Shown: positions 53,262 to 62,391, counted from the first letter of the stretch. The stretch: DNA of 64,000 bases from Pseudobacteroides sp. (GCF_036567765.1 NZ_DATCTU010000112.1:1-64000); one strand, 5' to 3'. Notes: generated from the letters alone by a model not told the origin. A program made the numbers and translations.

Positions 53262-53969
53262 ATGCTGACACCAAAGTACAAAAGGGTTATGTTAAAAATC
53301 AGCGGTGAAGCCTTAGCCGGAAACCATAAAGTCGGTATTGATGCTGATACAATTAATGGAGTTTGTGATAAGATAAACGAAATTTACAAACTTGGAGTAG
53401 ATGTGGCAATAGTTGTCGGAGGAGGGAACTTCTGGAGAGGAAGAAGCGGCAAAGGCATGGACCGCACAACTGCTGACCATATGGGAATGCTGGCAACAGT
53501 TATAAATTCTCTCGCACTGCAAGATGCCCTAGAGTCAAGAGGAGTACCTACAAGGGTTCAAACTGCTATAGAAATGAGGCAGATTGCAGAACCTTACATA
53601 AGGCGAAAGGCGGTAAGGCATCTTGATAAAAGAAGAATTGTTATTTTTGCCTGCGGAACTGGGAACCCTTACTTTTCTACAGACACAACGGCAGCATTGA
53701 GGGCTGCTGAGATTGACGCAGAAGTTATACTTCTTGCGAAAAAGGTTGATGGAGTATATGACAGTGATCCCAATGTTAATCCTGATGCCAAGAAATTCGA
53801 TAAGCTGACATATCTAGATTTGCTTCATAAAGAACTTGGTGTCATGGATTCAACGGCAGCATCGCTTTGTAAGGACAATAATATACCTATAATTGTATTT
53901 GGTCTCGATCAACCGGATAATATAATTAAGGTAATTCTTGGAGAAGAAATAGGAACATCTATAAGGTAA
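53262..53969 (+). CDS. pyrH: UMP kinase
   Basis: 235 residues of the amino-acid-kinase fold, phosphorylating UMP to UDP for RNA, wall and lipid precursor synthesis. VMLKISGEALAG, VVGGGNFWRG, DHMGMLATVINSLAL and AEVILLAKKVDGVYDSDP are conserved sites. ATG 53262 is chosen; CGGAGG ends 9-10 nt upstream, and the TTG just before is less likely. Co-oriented with frr 17 nt downstream. Confidence 0.96.
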   Translation: MLTPKYKRVMLKISGEALAGNHKVGIDADTINGVCDKINEIYKLGVDVAIVVGGGNFWRGRSGKGMDRTTADHMGMLATVINSLALQDALESRGVPTRVQTAIEMRQIAEPYIRRKAVRHLDKRRIVIFACGTGNPYFSTDTTAALRAAEIDAEVILLAKKVDGVYDSDPNVNPDAKKFDKLTYLDLLHKELGVMDSTAASLCKDNNIPIIVFGLDQPDNIIKVILGEEIGTSIR

Positions 53970-53986
53970 TCAGGGAGGTTATTAGT

Positions 53987-54544
53987 ATGAATAAAGAAGA
54001 TTACAAACCATTTGAAGAAAAGATGAAAAAGACTATAAATGTTTTGAAGGATGACTTGGCAGGACTCAGAGCAGGAAGAGCGAACTCGTCCATTTTGGAT
54101 AAGATTATGGTAGATTATTACGGTGTACCTACTCCAATAACACAGTTAGGAAGTGTTACAATACCGGAAGCAAGAATTATTTCTATTCAGCCATGGGATG
54201 CTAAGGTTTTAAAGGAAATTGAGAAGGCGATACAAAAATCCGATATTGGTCTAAATCCTAACAATGACGGAAAAATAATCAGGCTGGTATTTCCACCTCT
54301 TACAGAGGAGAGAAGAAAAGAACTTACAAAAACAGTTAAGAAATACGGTGAAGATGCGAAGGTAGCTGTAAGGGCCATAAGAAGAGATGCCATAGAACAT
54401 TTCAAAGCCGAAAAGAAGAATAATTCCATAACTGAAGACGACCTTAAGACAGCGGAAAAGGATATTCAAAATATAACTGACAAAAGGGTTGCTGAAATTG
54501 AAAAGGTAGTTGAAGATAAGGAAAAAGAAATATTAGAGGTGTAA
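53987..54544 (+). CDS. frr: Ribosome recycling factor
   Basis: 185 residues, exact family length. LAGLRAGRANSSILDKIMVDYYGVPTPI, the basic RVxxPPLTEERR-type loop (LVFPPLTEERRKEL) and the long C-terminal helices are present. With EF-G it splits post-termination ribosomes. GGGAGG precedes the ATG. Confidence 0.97.
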   Translation: MNKEDYKPFEEKMKKTINVLKDDLAGLRAGRANSSILDKIMVDYYGVPTPITQLGSVTIPEARIISIQPWDAKVLKEIEKAIQKSDIGLNPNNDGKIIRLVFPPLTEERRKELTKTVKKYGEDAKVAVRAIRRDAIEHFKAEKKNNSITEDDLKTAEKDIQNITDKRVAEIEKVVEDKEKEILEV

Positions 54545-54548
54545 CACA

Positions 54549-54752
54549 TTGAGTTTACCCGATTTGACCGGATATATTCTGAAGGATGGATTAGAGCAGA
54601 TAAAAAAATATTCATTTGAAGCAGATGAAATCAAAGTGACAAGCGAACCCAGGAAAACTTCCAGCGAGTACGATATGGGCTACAGGATACTAAGGTGCGA
54701 TATTGTCGGTAATAATAAAGTTAGACTGCTGATAGCAAAACCCCTCATATAG
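54549..54752 (+). CDS. Hypothetical 67-residue protein between frr and uppS
   Basis: Starts at TTG 54549, only 4 nt after frr, with AGAGGTG upstream. The sequence MSLPDLTGYILKDGLEQIKKY...is reminiscent of a single PASTA-like fold (PDLTGY...ALE-type start), but this is weak. Its stop codon lies inside a hairpin (AACCCCTC/GAGGGGTT) that likely ends the frr transcript. Function unknown; SD and tight spacing support translation. Confidence 0.6.
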   Translation: MSLPDLTGYILKDGLEQIKKYSFEADEIKVTSEPRKTSSEYDMGYRILRCDIVGNNKVRLLIAKPLI

Positions 54753-54759
54753 AGGGGTT
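54739..54759 (+). terminator. Hairpin at the end of the frr transcript
   Basis: AACCCCTC-atata-GAGGGGTT; strong stem but no T run after it. Confidence 0.5.
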
Positions 54760-54857
54760 AGTCATTATGCGGCCAAATAGTTTGTTGTTGTTTTATTATA
54801 GAAATTAATGTATTATATATATTGGTTATGGCTTTTAAATAATTTTATATAATAGAT

Positions 54858-54925
54858 TGATGAGTTAAGTCAACACATGAGCGAAATTTATAGCGGAAGT
54901 TATTTTTGATCATGACTAAGTATAT
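54858..54925. repeat. R2 dispersed repeat, partial copy
   Basis: TGATGAGTTAAGTCAACACATGAGCGAAATTTATAGCGGAAGTTATTTTTGATCATGACTAAGTA in outline: the right half of R2, sharing GTCAACAC, GCGAAATTTATAGCGGAAGT and TGATCAT with the copies at 7.8 and 35.5 kb. It lies just upstream of uppS. Confidence 0.65.
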
Positions 54926-54967
54926 ACAAATTGCAATCTATACGAAGAGTGATTAATCGGAGGCGTA

Positions 54968-55732
54968 ATGAGTTTATTTAAAGGGTTCTTGAAAAATAAT
55001 AAGGATAAAGGGGAAAGAATAGGTGTTGATCCTCAAAATATTCCAACCCATATAGCTATTATTATGGATGGAAACGGAAGATGGGCAAAAAGAAGAAAGC
55101 TTCCTAAAATATTGGGACATAGGGAGGGCAGCAATGTTTTAAAAAAGATTGTAAGATATTGTGACAAGCTTGGTGTTAAATATCTTACTGTTTATGCCTT
55201 TTCTACAGAGAATTGGAAAAGACCTAAAAAGGAAGTTGATGAGCTTATGGATCTCCTTTTGGAAAAGCTTAAAAACGCAGAAAAGGAATTGGGTGGAGAC
55301 CAGGCTAAAATTAGAGTTATAGGCAATATTAAAGGGCTGCCCATTGATATTCAAAATGAAATCAAGAGGGTTGAAAGGGTTACTTCACAAAATTCCGGAA
55401 TCTGCCTCAATATTGCATTGAACTATGGTGGAAGAGACGAAATCGTAAATGCTGTAAAAGAGATTGTGACCGAAGCGGAAAAAGGTATTATAAAGAATGA
55501 TCATATAGACGAAGAATATTTCGCTAAAAAATTATATACGTGGTATATGCCTGATCCTGACCTGCTTATCCGTACAAGCGGTGAAAAAAGGCACAGCAAC
55601 TATTTGTTGTGGCAAATGGCCTATACCGAGTTTTGGTACACAGATGTGCTGTGGCCTGATATTAGCGAAGCTTACATAGATGAGGCTATTATGGAATATC
55701 AAAAAAGAAATAGACGTTTTGGAGGAGTGTAA
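54968..55732 (+). CDS. uppS: Isoprenyl transferase (undecaprenyl diphosphate synthase)
   Basis: 254 residues; the cis-prenyltransferase making C55-PP, the lipid carrier for wall synthesis. HIAIIMDGNGRWAKRR contains the catalytic Asp. GHREGS, YAFSTENWKRP, ALNYGGRDEIV and PDPDLLIRTSGEKRHSNYLLWQ are conserved. CGGAGG precedes the ATG. It leads the uppS-cdsA-dxr-rseP-ispG lipid/isoprenoid block. Confidence 0.96.
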   Translation: MSLFKGFLKNNKDKGERIGVDPQNIPTHIAIIMDGNGRWAKRRKLPKILGHREGSNVLKKIVRYCDKLGVKYLTVYAFSTENWKRPKKEVDELMDLLLEKLKNAEKELGGDQAKIRVIGNIKGLPIDIQNEIKRVERVTSQNSGICLNIALNYGGRDEIVNAVKEIVTEAEKGIIKNDHIDEEYFAKKLYTWYMPDPDLLIRTSGEKRHSNYLLWQMAYTEFWYTDVLWPDISEAYIDEAIMEYQKRNRRFGGV

Positions 55733-55735
55733 CTT

Positions 55736-56590
55736 TTGAAGACGAGAATTATTAGTGGAATTATAGGAATTGCATTACTTTTTGTTGTGGTATTTTCAGG
55801 AAGTTTTTTTGTCTCAGCATCAATTTTTCTTTTATCCCTAATAGGTATTTATGAATTTTATAATGCAGTATCAAATGTGGGCTATAAGCCTATAAGGCTG
55901 TTCGGTTATTTGTCATGCCTTCCGATTCTTATAGTTGGACTTAAAACAAGCAACAGGTTTTTCACTGATTATTTGGACATAATAAAATCTGCAAATTATG
56001 TTTCATTGGCATTATTTTTAGTAATGGTATTTTTATTTTTGATAATAATCTTCTTCCATGAGAAGTTTAATATAATAAACATATCCCTTACGGTATTCGG
56101 AATGCTGTATGTTCCCTTTTTGTTTTCATTTGTTGTAATGACAAGAAAGCTTGATAATGGTTTTTATTACATTTGGCTTATTTTCATAGGTGCATTTGCT
56201 ACCGATACTTTTGCATACTTTTCAGGAAAATTCTTCGGTAAAAGAAAAATTCTGCCTGTAATAAGTCCCAAAAAGACATTTGAAGGTTTTGTAGGCGGTA
56301 TTCTAGGCAGCATGGTGCTTACATCTGCTTTTGGCCTTTTTATAAATTATTTGTTTAAAAAAGATATGGGTGAGACTATTCCTTATCATCATTTTATTAT
56401 TCTAGGCGGTATCAACGGCATTGTTTCACAGATCGGAGACTGGGGTGCTTCAGCTATAAAAAGGTTTTCCCGAGTCAAGGATTACGGAAACCTTATGCCA
56501 GGCCACGGTGGTGTACTAGATAGGTTTGACAGTATTTTGTTTGTTGCACCGACTGTGTATTTATATATAAGAATGGTTTTATCATTCTAG
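55736..56590 (+). CDS. cdsA: Phosphatidate cytidylyltransferase
   Basis: 284 residues with about seven to eight membrane segments. It converts phosphatidate and CTP to CDP-diacylglycerol. The CDP-DAG synthase signature SRVKDYGNLMPGHGGVLDRFDS (about 243-264, in two overlapping pieces) holds the essential Asp pair; SPKKTFEGFVGG is also conserved. TTG start after GGAGGAG, 3 nt from uppS. Confidence 0.93.
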   Translation: MKTRIISGIIGIALLFVVVFSGSFFVSASIFLLSLIGIYEFYNAVSNVGYKPIRLFGYLSCLPILIVGLKTSNRFFTDYLDIIKSANYVSLALFLVMVFLFLIIIFFHEKFNIINISLTVFGMLYVPFLFSFVVMTRKLDNGFYYIWLIFIGAFATDTFAYFSGKFFGKRKILPVISPKKTFEGFVGGILGSMVLTSAFGLFINYLFKKDMGETIPYHHFIILGGINGIVSQIGDWGASAIKRFSRVKDYGNLMPGHGGVLDRFDSILFVAPTVYLYIRMVLSF

Positions 56591-56602
56591 GGAGTTGAAA
56601 TA

Positions 56603-57742
56603 ATGGCTAAAAATATATCTATTCTTGGCTCGACGGGCTCCATTGGCACACAGTCATTGGATGTAGCAAGGAATTTAAAAATAAGGGTTTCAGGATTATC
56701 GGCAAACGGCAATTTAGACCTTTTGGAAGAGCAGGCTAGGGAGTTTATGCCCAAGATTGTTGCTATAAATAATGATTCTTTAAGGGATGAACTAAAATCT
56801 AGGCTAAAAGGATTACCCATTGAGGTTCTTAGCGGCTTGGAAGGCCTAAAGGCAGTTGCCGCTATGGATGAAGTAGACACGGTTGTTACTTCTATCGTTG
56901 GTATTGCTGGTCTCATTCCTACAATGGAAGCAATAAGAAAGGGGAAGGACATAGCCCTTGCAAATAAGGAAACTCTTGTGACAGCCGGAAGCATTGTTAT
57001 GTCTGAGGCGAAGAAGTATAATGTAAATATTTTGCCTGTCGATAGTGAACATTCTGCTATTTTTCAGTGCTTAATGGGTAATAATTTAAATAAAGTATCA
57101 AAGCTTATCCTTACTGCATCAGGTGGACCGTTCCGGGGCAGAACCTGTGAGGAGCTCATGGAAGTGACATTAAAAGATGCATTAAAGCATCCCAACTGGG
57201 TTATGGGCAGCAAAATAACCATTGATTCTGCATCCCTAATGAATAAAGGGCTTGAGGTTATTGAAGCGAAATGGCTCTTTGACATTTCCGCAGACAGAAT
57301 TGAGGTTTTGATACATCCCCAAAGTGTTATTCACTCAATGGTAGAATACTGTGACGGCTCTGTTATGGCACAGCTTGGATCACCCGATATGCGTATTCCC
57401 ATACAGTTTGCACTTACATACCCGGATAGAAGTGATAATGAGTTTTCAAAGTTGGATTTGCTGAAAACGAGAAGCCTTACATTTGAAGAGCCTGATTTAA
57501 ATTCATTTCCATGCCTTGGGCTTGCTTTTGACGCATTAAAGACAGGAGGGACTATGCCGGCGGTTTTAAATGCAGCAAATGAAGTGGCAGTCGGTTTATT
57601 CCTGGAAGAAAAGATCAGGTTTATAGATATTCCGGCTATAATAGAAAAAGCTATGGAGAAACATCAAAAGAATAAAAATCCAAGCCTTGAAGATATAATA
57701 GAAGTAGATAGGGATACAAGAGACATGATTTTAAATAAGTGA
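56603..57742 (+). CDS. dxr: 1-deoxy-D-xylulose 5-phosphate reductoisomerase
   Basis: 379 residues; the second step of the MEP isoprenoid pathway, DXP to MEP with NADPH. ILGSTGSIGTQSLDV is the NADPH loop. ALANKETLVTAG, DSEHSAIFQC (metal-binding Asp/Glu), TASGGPFRG and SLMNKGLEVIEAKWLF form the active site. The pathway partner ispG is three genes downstream. AGGGAG precedes the ATG. Confidence 0.96.
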   Translation: MAKNISILGSTGSIGTQSLDVARNLKIRVSGLSANGNLDLLEEQAREFMPKIVAINNDSLRDELKSRLKGLPIEVLSGLEGLKAVAAMDEVDTVVTSIVGIAGLIPTMEAIRKGKDIALANKETLVTAGSIVMSEAKKYNVNILPVDSEHSAIFQCLMGNNLNKVSKLILTASGGPFRGRTCEELMEVTLKDALKHPNWVMGSKITIDSASLMNKGLEVIEAKWLFDISADRIEVLIHPQSVIHSMVEYCDGSVMAQLGSPDMRIPIQFALTYPDRSDNEFSKLDLLKTRSLTFEEPDLNSFPCLGLAFDALKTGGTMPAVLNAANEVAVGLFLEEKIRFIDIPAIIEKAMEKHQKNKNPSLEDIIEVDRDTRDMILNK

Positions 57743-57787
57743 TGACTTAAACAGCCAGCTGATGTTTATATGACAGGAGGATAAAAT

Positions 57788-59137
57788 ATGACGTTACTAT
57801 TATCAATAATCGCATTTAATATTATAATTATCGTACATGAACTGGGGCATTTTCTTGTTGCAAAGATGTGTAAAATTCAAGTTCTCGAATTCTCACTCTT
57901 CTTCGGACCCAAAATTTTCAGCGTAAAAATCGGCGAGACAATGTATTCTCTGAGGCTTATTCCCGCGTTGGCATATGTAAAGCTGGAAGGTGAGGAAGAG
58001 GAGTCCGATAATGAAAGATCCTTCGGGAAAAAGTCGGTACTTACAAGGATGGCTGTCATAGCAGCAGGTCCCGTAGCAAACATACTGCTTGCAACAGTTC
58101 TTTTGATGGTGATTATATCTGCAACAGGTTATGAAACTACAAAAGTAGGAAGGGTATTGGAAGGCTCTCCGGCATATGAGGCCGGTTTAAGGGAAGGGGA
58201 TATTATCAAGGCTTACGACGGAAAAAGTGTATATGCTCCTGCTGAAGAGATGTTATTTTTGATGGCATCAAAGGGAAACGAAGCCAAAATCAAGTTTGAG
58301 AGAAATGGAGTAGAGGATGAGATTGACGTAAAGCCTCTGGTGATACCTGCAAATAGGCTTTTATTAGGCTTTAGAGCAAAAGAAACCTATGGCAGTGACT
58401 CCAACGTTGTTGACTCGGTAATGAATAAACAGAAAGATGAAAAGAATAATTTAAAGCCAGGTGATAGAATAGTCAGGATAGACAACCAGGAAATTAAATC
58501 CATGCCGGATATTTTGAATTATCTCAGGAAGGTCAGTGAAGAAGAACAAAGAATGAAACAGGACGGTAAAACCGCAGAGAACAGCAATATAGTGCTTAAT
58601 GTCAATGTATTAAGGGATGGAAAAAGCACATCTCTTCAAATCAAGCCTGCATATGAGCAAGGAAGGGAAAGCTATGACATTGGAATGGCTTTTGCTCCAA
58701 GCATAAAGGGAAGTATAGGAGATACAATAAGAGAAGCATTTATAAGCACGTACTCTTATACAAGAGTTTCTATATATTCTATTATATATCTCTTCCAAGG
58801 CAAGTTTTCTTTTGCAGAGGTTACAGGGCCTGTGGGAATGGTAGCTACCATGAATGAAGTGGTTCAGATGGTGCCAACCTTAAAAGACAAGATACTCAGT
58901 ACATTTAACCTAATGGTATTCATATCTATAGCTTTGGGAATTGCAAATTTACTTCCTATTCCGCCGGCTGACGGAAGCAGACTTATTTTGTTGGGGCTTG
59001 AGGCTGTGAGAAGGAAGCCGCTTCCCGTAGAAAAGGAAAGAGTGATTATGGCAGCAGGCTTTGTGTTTATGATGATACTGTTTGTAGTGGTGCTGTTTAG
59101 CGATATATTTAAGATTTTTAACGGGATCGGAGTGTAA
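57788..59137 (+). CDS. rseP: RIP metalloprotease RseP with two PDZ-like segments
   Basis: A 449-residue intramembrane zinc protease (site-2 protease family). HELGHF at residues 17-22 is HExxH in the first membrane segment. NLLPIPPADGSRL near 382 is the second active-site motif (usual form LPIPxLDGG). A PDZ domain covers about 115-180, and a second PDZ-like segment (LKPGDRIVRIDNQEIKSM) lies at about 218-260. It cleaves anti-sigma or signal peptides in the membrane; the substrate here is unknown. AGGAGG precedes the ATG. Confidence 0.93.
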   Translation: MTLLLSIIAFNIIIIVHELGHFLVAKMCKIQVLEFSLFFGPKIFSVKIGETMYSLRLIPALAYVKLEGEEEESDNERSFGKKSVLTRMAVIAAGPVANILLATVLLMVIISATGYETTKVGRVLEGSPAYEAGLREGDIIKAYDGKSVYAPAEEMLFLMASKGNEAKIKFERNGVEDEIDVKPLVIPANRLLLGFRAKETYGSDSNVVDSVMNKQKDEKNNLKPGDRIVRIDNQEIKSMPDILNYLRKVSEEEQRMKQDGKTAENSNIVLNVNVLRDGKSTSLQIKPAYEQGRESYDIGMAFAPSIKGSIGDTIREAFISTYSYTRVSIYSIIYLFQGKFSFAEVTGPVGMVATMNEVVQMVPTLKDKILSTFNLMVFISIALGIANLLPIPPADGSRLILLGLEAVRRKPLPVEKERVIMAAGFVFMMILFVVVLFSDIFKIFNGIGV

Positions 59138-59141
59138 AGCT

Positions 59142-60209
59142 GTGGGCCATTTTTCAATTAATCGAAAGAAAACAAGGAAAATACCTGTAGGTCCTTTGTA
59201 TATCGGAGGAGATGCTCCTGTTCTGGTTCAGTCCATGACAAATACCGATACGAGAGATATTAAAGGGACTGTGGAGCAGATTAAAGGGCTGGAAGAAGCT
59301 GGCTGTGATATTATAAGGCTTGCTGTATTGGATAACGAGGCGGCAGAAGCTATTGGTGAAATAAAAAAAGCCATTAAAATTCCATTGGTAGCGGATATAC
59401 ATTTTGATCACAGACTTGCTCTTGTTTGTATGGAAAAGGGTGTGGACAAAATAAGGATAAATCCTGGGAACATCGGCGGCATGGAGAGGGTCAGGAAGGT
59501 CGCTGTTATGGCAAAGGAAAGGAATATTCCCATAAGGATCGGCGTCAATTCCGGATCGGTAGAAAAGGATATTCTAGAAAAATATAAAGGTGTTACAGCA
59601 GAGGGCATGGTGGAAAGTGCTCTTTATCATGCATCACTATTGGAAGAATTTAATTTCCGAGATATAGTTATTTCAATTAAAGCATCAAACGTACCCCTTA
59701 CGATAGAATCCTACCGCTTAATGTCGCAGAATGCGGACTATCCTTTGCATTTGGGTGTGACAGAAGCAGGAACGATATACAGAGGGACTGTAAAATCTTC
59801 AGTGGGTATCGGTGCACTTTTAGCAGAGGGGATAGGAGATACAATAAGGGTATCCCTTACAGGAGACCCTGCTGAGGAGATAAAGGCCGGTATTGAGATA
59901 TTAAAGTCATTGGAGCTAAGGAAAGACGGAATAGAGTTCATATCCTGTCCGACATGCGGACGTTGCAGGATTAATCTTATAGATATAGCCAACAGTATTG
60001 AAGAAAGGCTTCAAGGTGTCAATACTGACTTGAAAATAGCCATTATGGGGTGTGCTGTTAACGGGCCTGGAGAAGCAAGGCATGCGGATATAGGTATAGC
60101 CGGAGGGGATGGAGAGGCACTGCTTTTTAAGAAAGGCGAAATAATTCGCAAGATTCCTCAGGACAGAATTGTTGAAGAATTTTTGGATGAAGTTAAAAAG
60201 TTGTGCTGA
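59142..60209 (+). CDS. ispG: 4-hydroxy-3-methylbut-2-enyl diphosphate synthase (flavodoxin/ferredoxin)
   Basis: 355 residues; the penultimate MEP-pathway step, MEcPP to HMBPP, using a [4Fe-4S] cluster. PVLVQSMTNTDTRD, ADIHFDHRLAL, RINPGNIGG and the cluster motif CPTCGRC (about 269-275) with a later MGCAVNGPGEARHADIG are all present. GTG start 4 nt after rseP. Dxr and IspG in one block strongly suggest co-regulated isoprenoid and carrier-lipid synthesis. Confidence 0.96.
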   Translation: MGHFSINRKKTRKIPVGPLYIGGDAPVLVQSMTNTDTRDIKGTVEQIKGLEEAGCDIIRLAVLDNEAAEAIGEIKKAIKIPLVADIHFDHRLALVCMEKGVDKIRINPGNIGGMERVRKVAVMAKERNIPIRIGVNSGSVEKDILEKYKGVTAEGMVESALYHASLLEEFNFRDIVISIKASNVPLTIESYRLMSQNADYPLHLGVTEAGTIYRGTVKSSVGIGALLAEGIGDTIRVSLTGDPAEEIKAGIEILKSLELRKDGIEFISCPTCGRCRINLIDIANSIEERLQGVNTDLKIAIMGCAVNGPGEARHADIGIAGGDGEALLFKKGEIIRKIPQDRIVEEFLDEVKKLC

Positions 60210-60268
60210 AATAGCTGTGAGATTTTAAATACTGTAATAAATTTGTTGATTAATGCACATAATAGTGA

Positions 60269-60274
60269 TATAAT
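60269..60274 (+). promoter_or_regulatory. Isolated -10-like TATAAT in the ispG-rimP gap
   Basis: TATAAT, but the nearest -35-like TTGTTG is 20 nt away, and a terminator follows within 40 nt. If active it would give only a very short RNA. Confidence 0.25.
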
Positions 60275-60313
60275 ACTCTTGGGTAAAATTTTAAAGTTTC
60301 TTTAAAAGTAGAG

Positions 60314-60349
60314 AAGAGTGGGAAAATCCCACTCTTTCGCATTGTTTTT
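60314..60349 (+). terminator. Terminator after ispG
   Basis: AAGAGTGGGA-aaa-TCCCACTCTT stem, then TCGCATTGTTTTT. Closes the uppS-ispG transcript. Confidence 0.7.
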
Positions 60350-60446
60350 CGAAAAGTTTTAAGAAATTATCGGGAAAGTTTGTTATGGGGCTCAAGGCCC
60401 CTGGCTTATGCTTAAATATAATAACACATGGTGTTAATTATTATAA

Positions 60447-60620
60447 GTCGTTAGAAATTACGGTGCATGCTGCACCACAATTTCACATGACAATAATTAA
60501 GATTACAAAATTATTTCATGATTTTGTTTATGTCTAGGAAATTATGGTGTATGCATACACACCACAATTTCTCACGACAATAATTAAGGTTGACAAAATC
60601 ATTTCATGATTTTGTTTAGA
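60447..60620 (+). repeat. Two tandem R1 repeats upstream of rimP
   Basis: Copy 1 at 60447-60529 (GAAATTACGGTGCATGC...GCACCACAATTTC, then the CAAAATTATTTCATGATTTTG hairpin). Copy 2 at 60530-60620 (ATGTCTAGGAAATTATGGTG..., ending TTGACAAAATCATTTCATGATTTTGTTTAGA). The 428-nt ispG-rimP gap holds these, a terminator and no gene. Copy 2 ends 11 nt before the rimP SD. Confidence 0.8.
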
Positions 60621-60637
60621 TTAGATCGGAGGTAAAT

Positions 60638-61102
60638 ATGGCCAGGCGAAAGATTGAAGATATTGTGACAGAAATGGTTTCACCGATTGTAGAATCAAAC
60701 CATTTCGAATTGGTGGACGTAGAGTTTCTTAAGGAAGGAGCAAATTGGTACCTCAGAGTTTACATAGACAAAGAGGGTGGCATATCAATAGATGACTGCC
60801 AATTAGTCAGTGAGGCATTAGGGGAGGAACTCGACAAGGCTGATCCTATCTCACAGCATTATTTTCTTGAGGTATCGTCACCTGGAATTGAAAGACCTTT
60901 AAAAAGAGAAAAGGATTTTATAAAGTATAAGGGTGAGCAGGTAGAAGTTAAGCTCTTTCAACCTATAGATGGAAAGAAAATTTTCGAGGGCAGGTTAAAC
61001 GGGCTTATGGACGGTAAAATATCAATTATTGGATCAAATAATGAGATGCTTGAATTCGACAGAGAAACGGTAGCAGTTGTAAAGAGGACAATTAAATTCT
61101 AA
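60638..61102 (+). CDS. rimP: Ribosome maturation factor RimP
   Basis: 154 residues; assists 30S assembly. VESNHFELVDVEFLKEGANWYLRVYIDKEGGISIDDC is the N-terminal alpha/beta signature region, and LEVSSPGIERPLK joins it to the C-terminal SH3-like barrel. CGGAGG precedes the ATG. First gene of the rimP-nusA-ylxR-ylxQ-infB operon. Confidence 0.95.
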   Translation: MARRKIEDIVTEMVSPIVESNHFELVDVEFLKEGANWYLRVYIDKEGGISIDDCQLVSEALGEELDKADPISQHYFLEVSSPGIERPLKREKDFIKYKGEQVEVKLFQPIDGKKIFEGRLNGLMDGKISIIGSNNEMLEFDRETVAVVKRTIKF

Positions 61103-61128
61103 GATTTTTTAGGGAGGTTTAGGAATAA

Positions 61129-62352
61129 ATGAGTGCGGAATTAATCCATGCATTGGATCAACTGGAAAAGGAAAGAGGAATAAACAAGGATATACTGATT
61201 GAAGCGATTGAAGCTGCCTTGATTTCTGCGTACAAACGTAATTTCGGTTCTTCACAGAGTGTTAAGGTTACGTTTAATGCTGAATCCGGGGACGTTAGAG
61301 TTTATGCACTAAAGAAGGTAAGTAAACTGCCTGCTAATGACAGTATGGAGATATCTTTGGATGAAGCTAAGAGGCTGGATGGAATGCTGGCAGACGGTGA
61401 CGTGGCAGAAATAGAAGTGACACCGAAGGATTTTGGTAGAATTGCTGCTCAAACTGCCAAGCAGGTTGTTGTTCAAAGGATAAGAGAAGCAGAGCGTGAA
61501 TTGGTTTATGATGAGTTTTCAAACAAGGAGAGCGATATTGTTACAGGTATTATTCAAAGGTTTGAAAGAAAGAACGTAATTATAGATATGGGAAAGGCTG
61601 AGGCCGTTCTTGCATCCACTGAGCAGACACCGGGTGAGGAGTATAGGTTTAACGACAGGATAAAGACATATATTCTTGAAGTTAAAAAGACCACAAAGGG
61701 TCCTCAGATTGCAGTCTCAAGGACACATCCAGGTCTTGTGAAAAGGCTCTTCGAACTGGAAGTTCCTGAGATTCATGAAGGTATAGTTGAAATAAAAAGT
61801 ATTGCAAGAGAACCCGGTTCAAGGACGAAAATTGCTGTTTTTTCCAAGGACCCAAATGTTGATCCAGTTGGGGCTTGCGTCGGACAAAAAGGTACAAGAG
61901 TTCAGGCAATAGTTGATGAACTAAGGGGAGAGAAAATAGATATAATAAAATGGAGCAGTGATCCAGAAGTATTTATATCAGCAAGCTTAAGTCCTGCAAA
62001 AGTAATAAGGGTTGATGTGAATGAAGCCGAGAAGAGTGCAAAGGTAACTGTTCCCGATTTCCAGCTTTCTCTTGCTATTGGTAAGGAAGGACAGAATGCC
62101 AGACTTGCGGCTAAAATGACCGGATGGAAAATTGATATAAAAAGTGAATCACAGCTCAGGGCTACAATAGAGCAGCAGCTTCTTAACTATAGTGACGGCT
62201 CACAGGAACAGCAGTATAAACAGCACTTTGATCTTTTTAAGCCTATGGAGGAAGTGTACGGAGAATATGATTATGAGTCAGACGATCAAGCTGACGAAAA
62301 CATTGAGCCGGTAAAATTTGATGATTTTGATGACAGCGATGAAAACAGATAA
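61129..62352 (+). CDS. nusA: Transcription termination/antitermination factor NusA
   Basis: 407 residues: N-terminal RNAP-binding domain (about 1-125), S1 domain (about 135-200), KH1 (DPNVDPVGACVGQKGTRVQ, about 240-260) and KH2 (LAIGKEGQNARLAAKMTGWKIDI, about 315-337). The tail is acidic. It modulates pausing and Rho-independent termination. It lacks the extra C-terminal acidic repeats of proteobacterial NusA, as normal for Bacillota. GGGAGG precedes the ATG. Confidence 0.96.
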   Translation: MSAELIHALDQLEKERGINKDILIEAIEAALISAYKRNFGSSQSVKVTFNAESGDVRVYALKKVSKLPANDSMEISLDEAKRLDGMLADGDVAEIEVTPKDFGRIAAQTAKQVVVQRIREAERELVYDEFSNKESDIVTGIIQRFERKNVIIDMGKAEAVLASTEQTPGEEYRFNDRIKTYILEVKKTTKGPQIAVSRTHPGLVKRLFELEVPEIHEGIVEIKSIAREPGSRTKIAVFSKDPNVDPVGACVGQKGTRVQAIVDELRGEKIDIIKWSSDPEVFISASLSPAKVIRVDVNEAEKSAKVTVPDFQLSLAIGKEGQNARLAAKMTGWKIDIKSESQLRATIEQQLLNYSDGSQEQQYKQHFDLFKPMEEVYGEYDYESDDQADENIEPVKFDDFDDSDENR

Positions 62353-62391
62353 AAATCAGAAATAATTTTAGAGAAAAGAAAGGGATTATAA

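Noticed and set aside
60269..60349. Small RNA gene between ispG and rimP
   Set aside because: The -10-like box lacks a properly spaced -35, and the product would be about 60 nt ending at what is more simply the ispG terminator.
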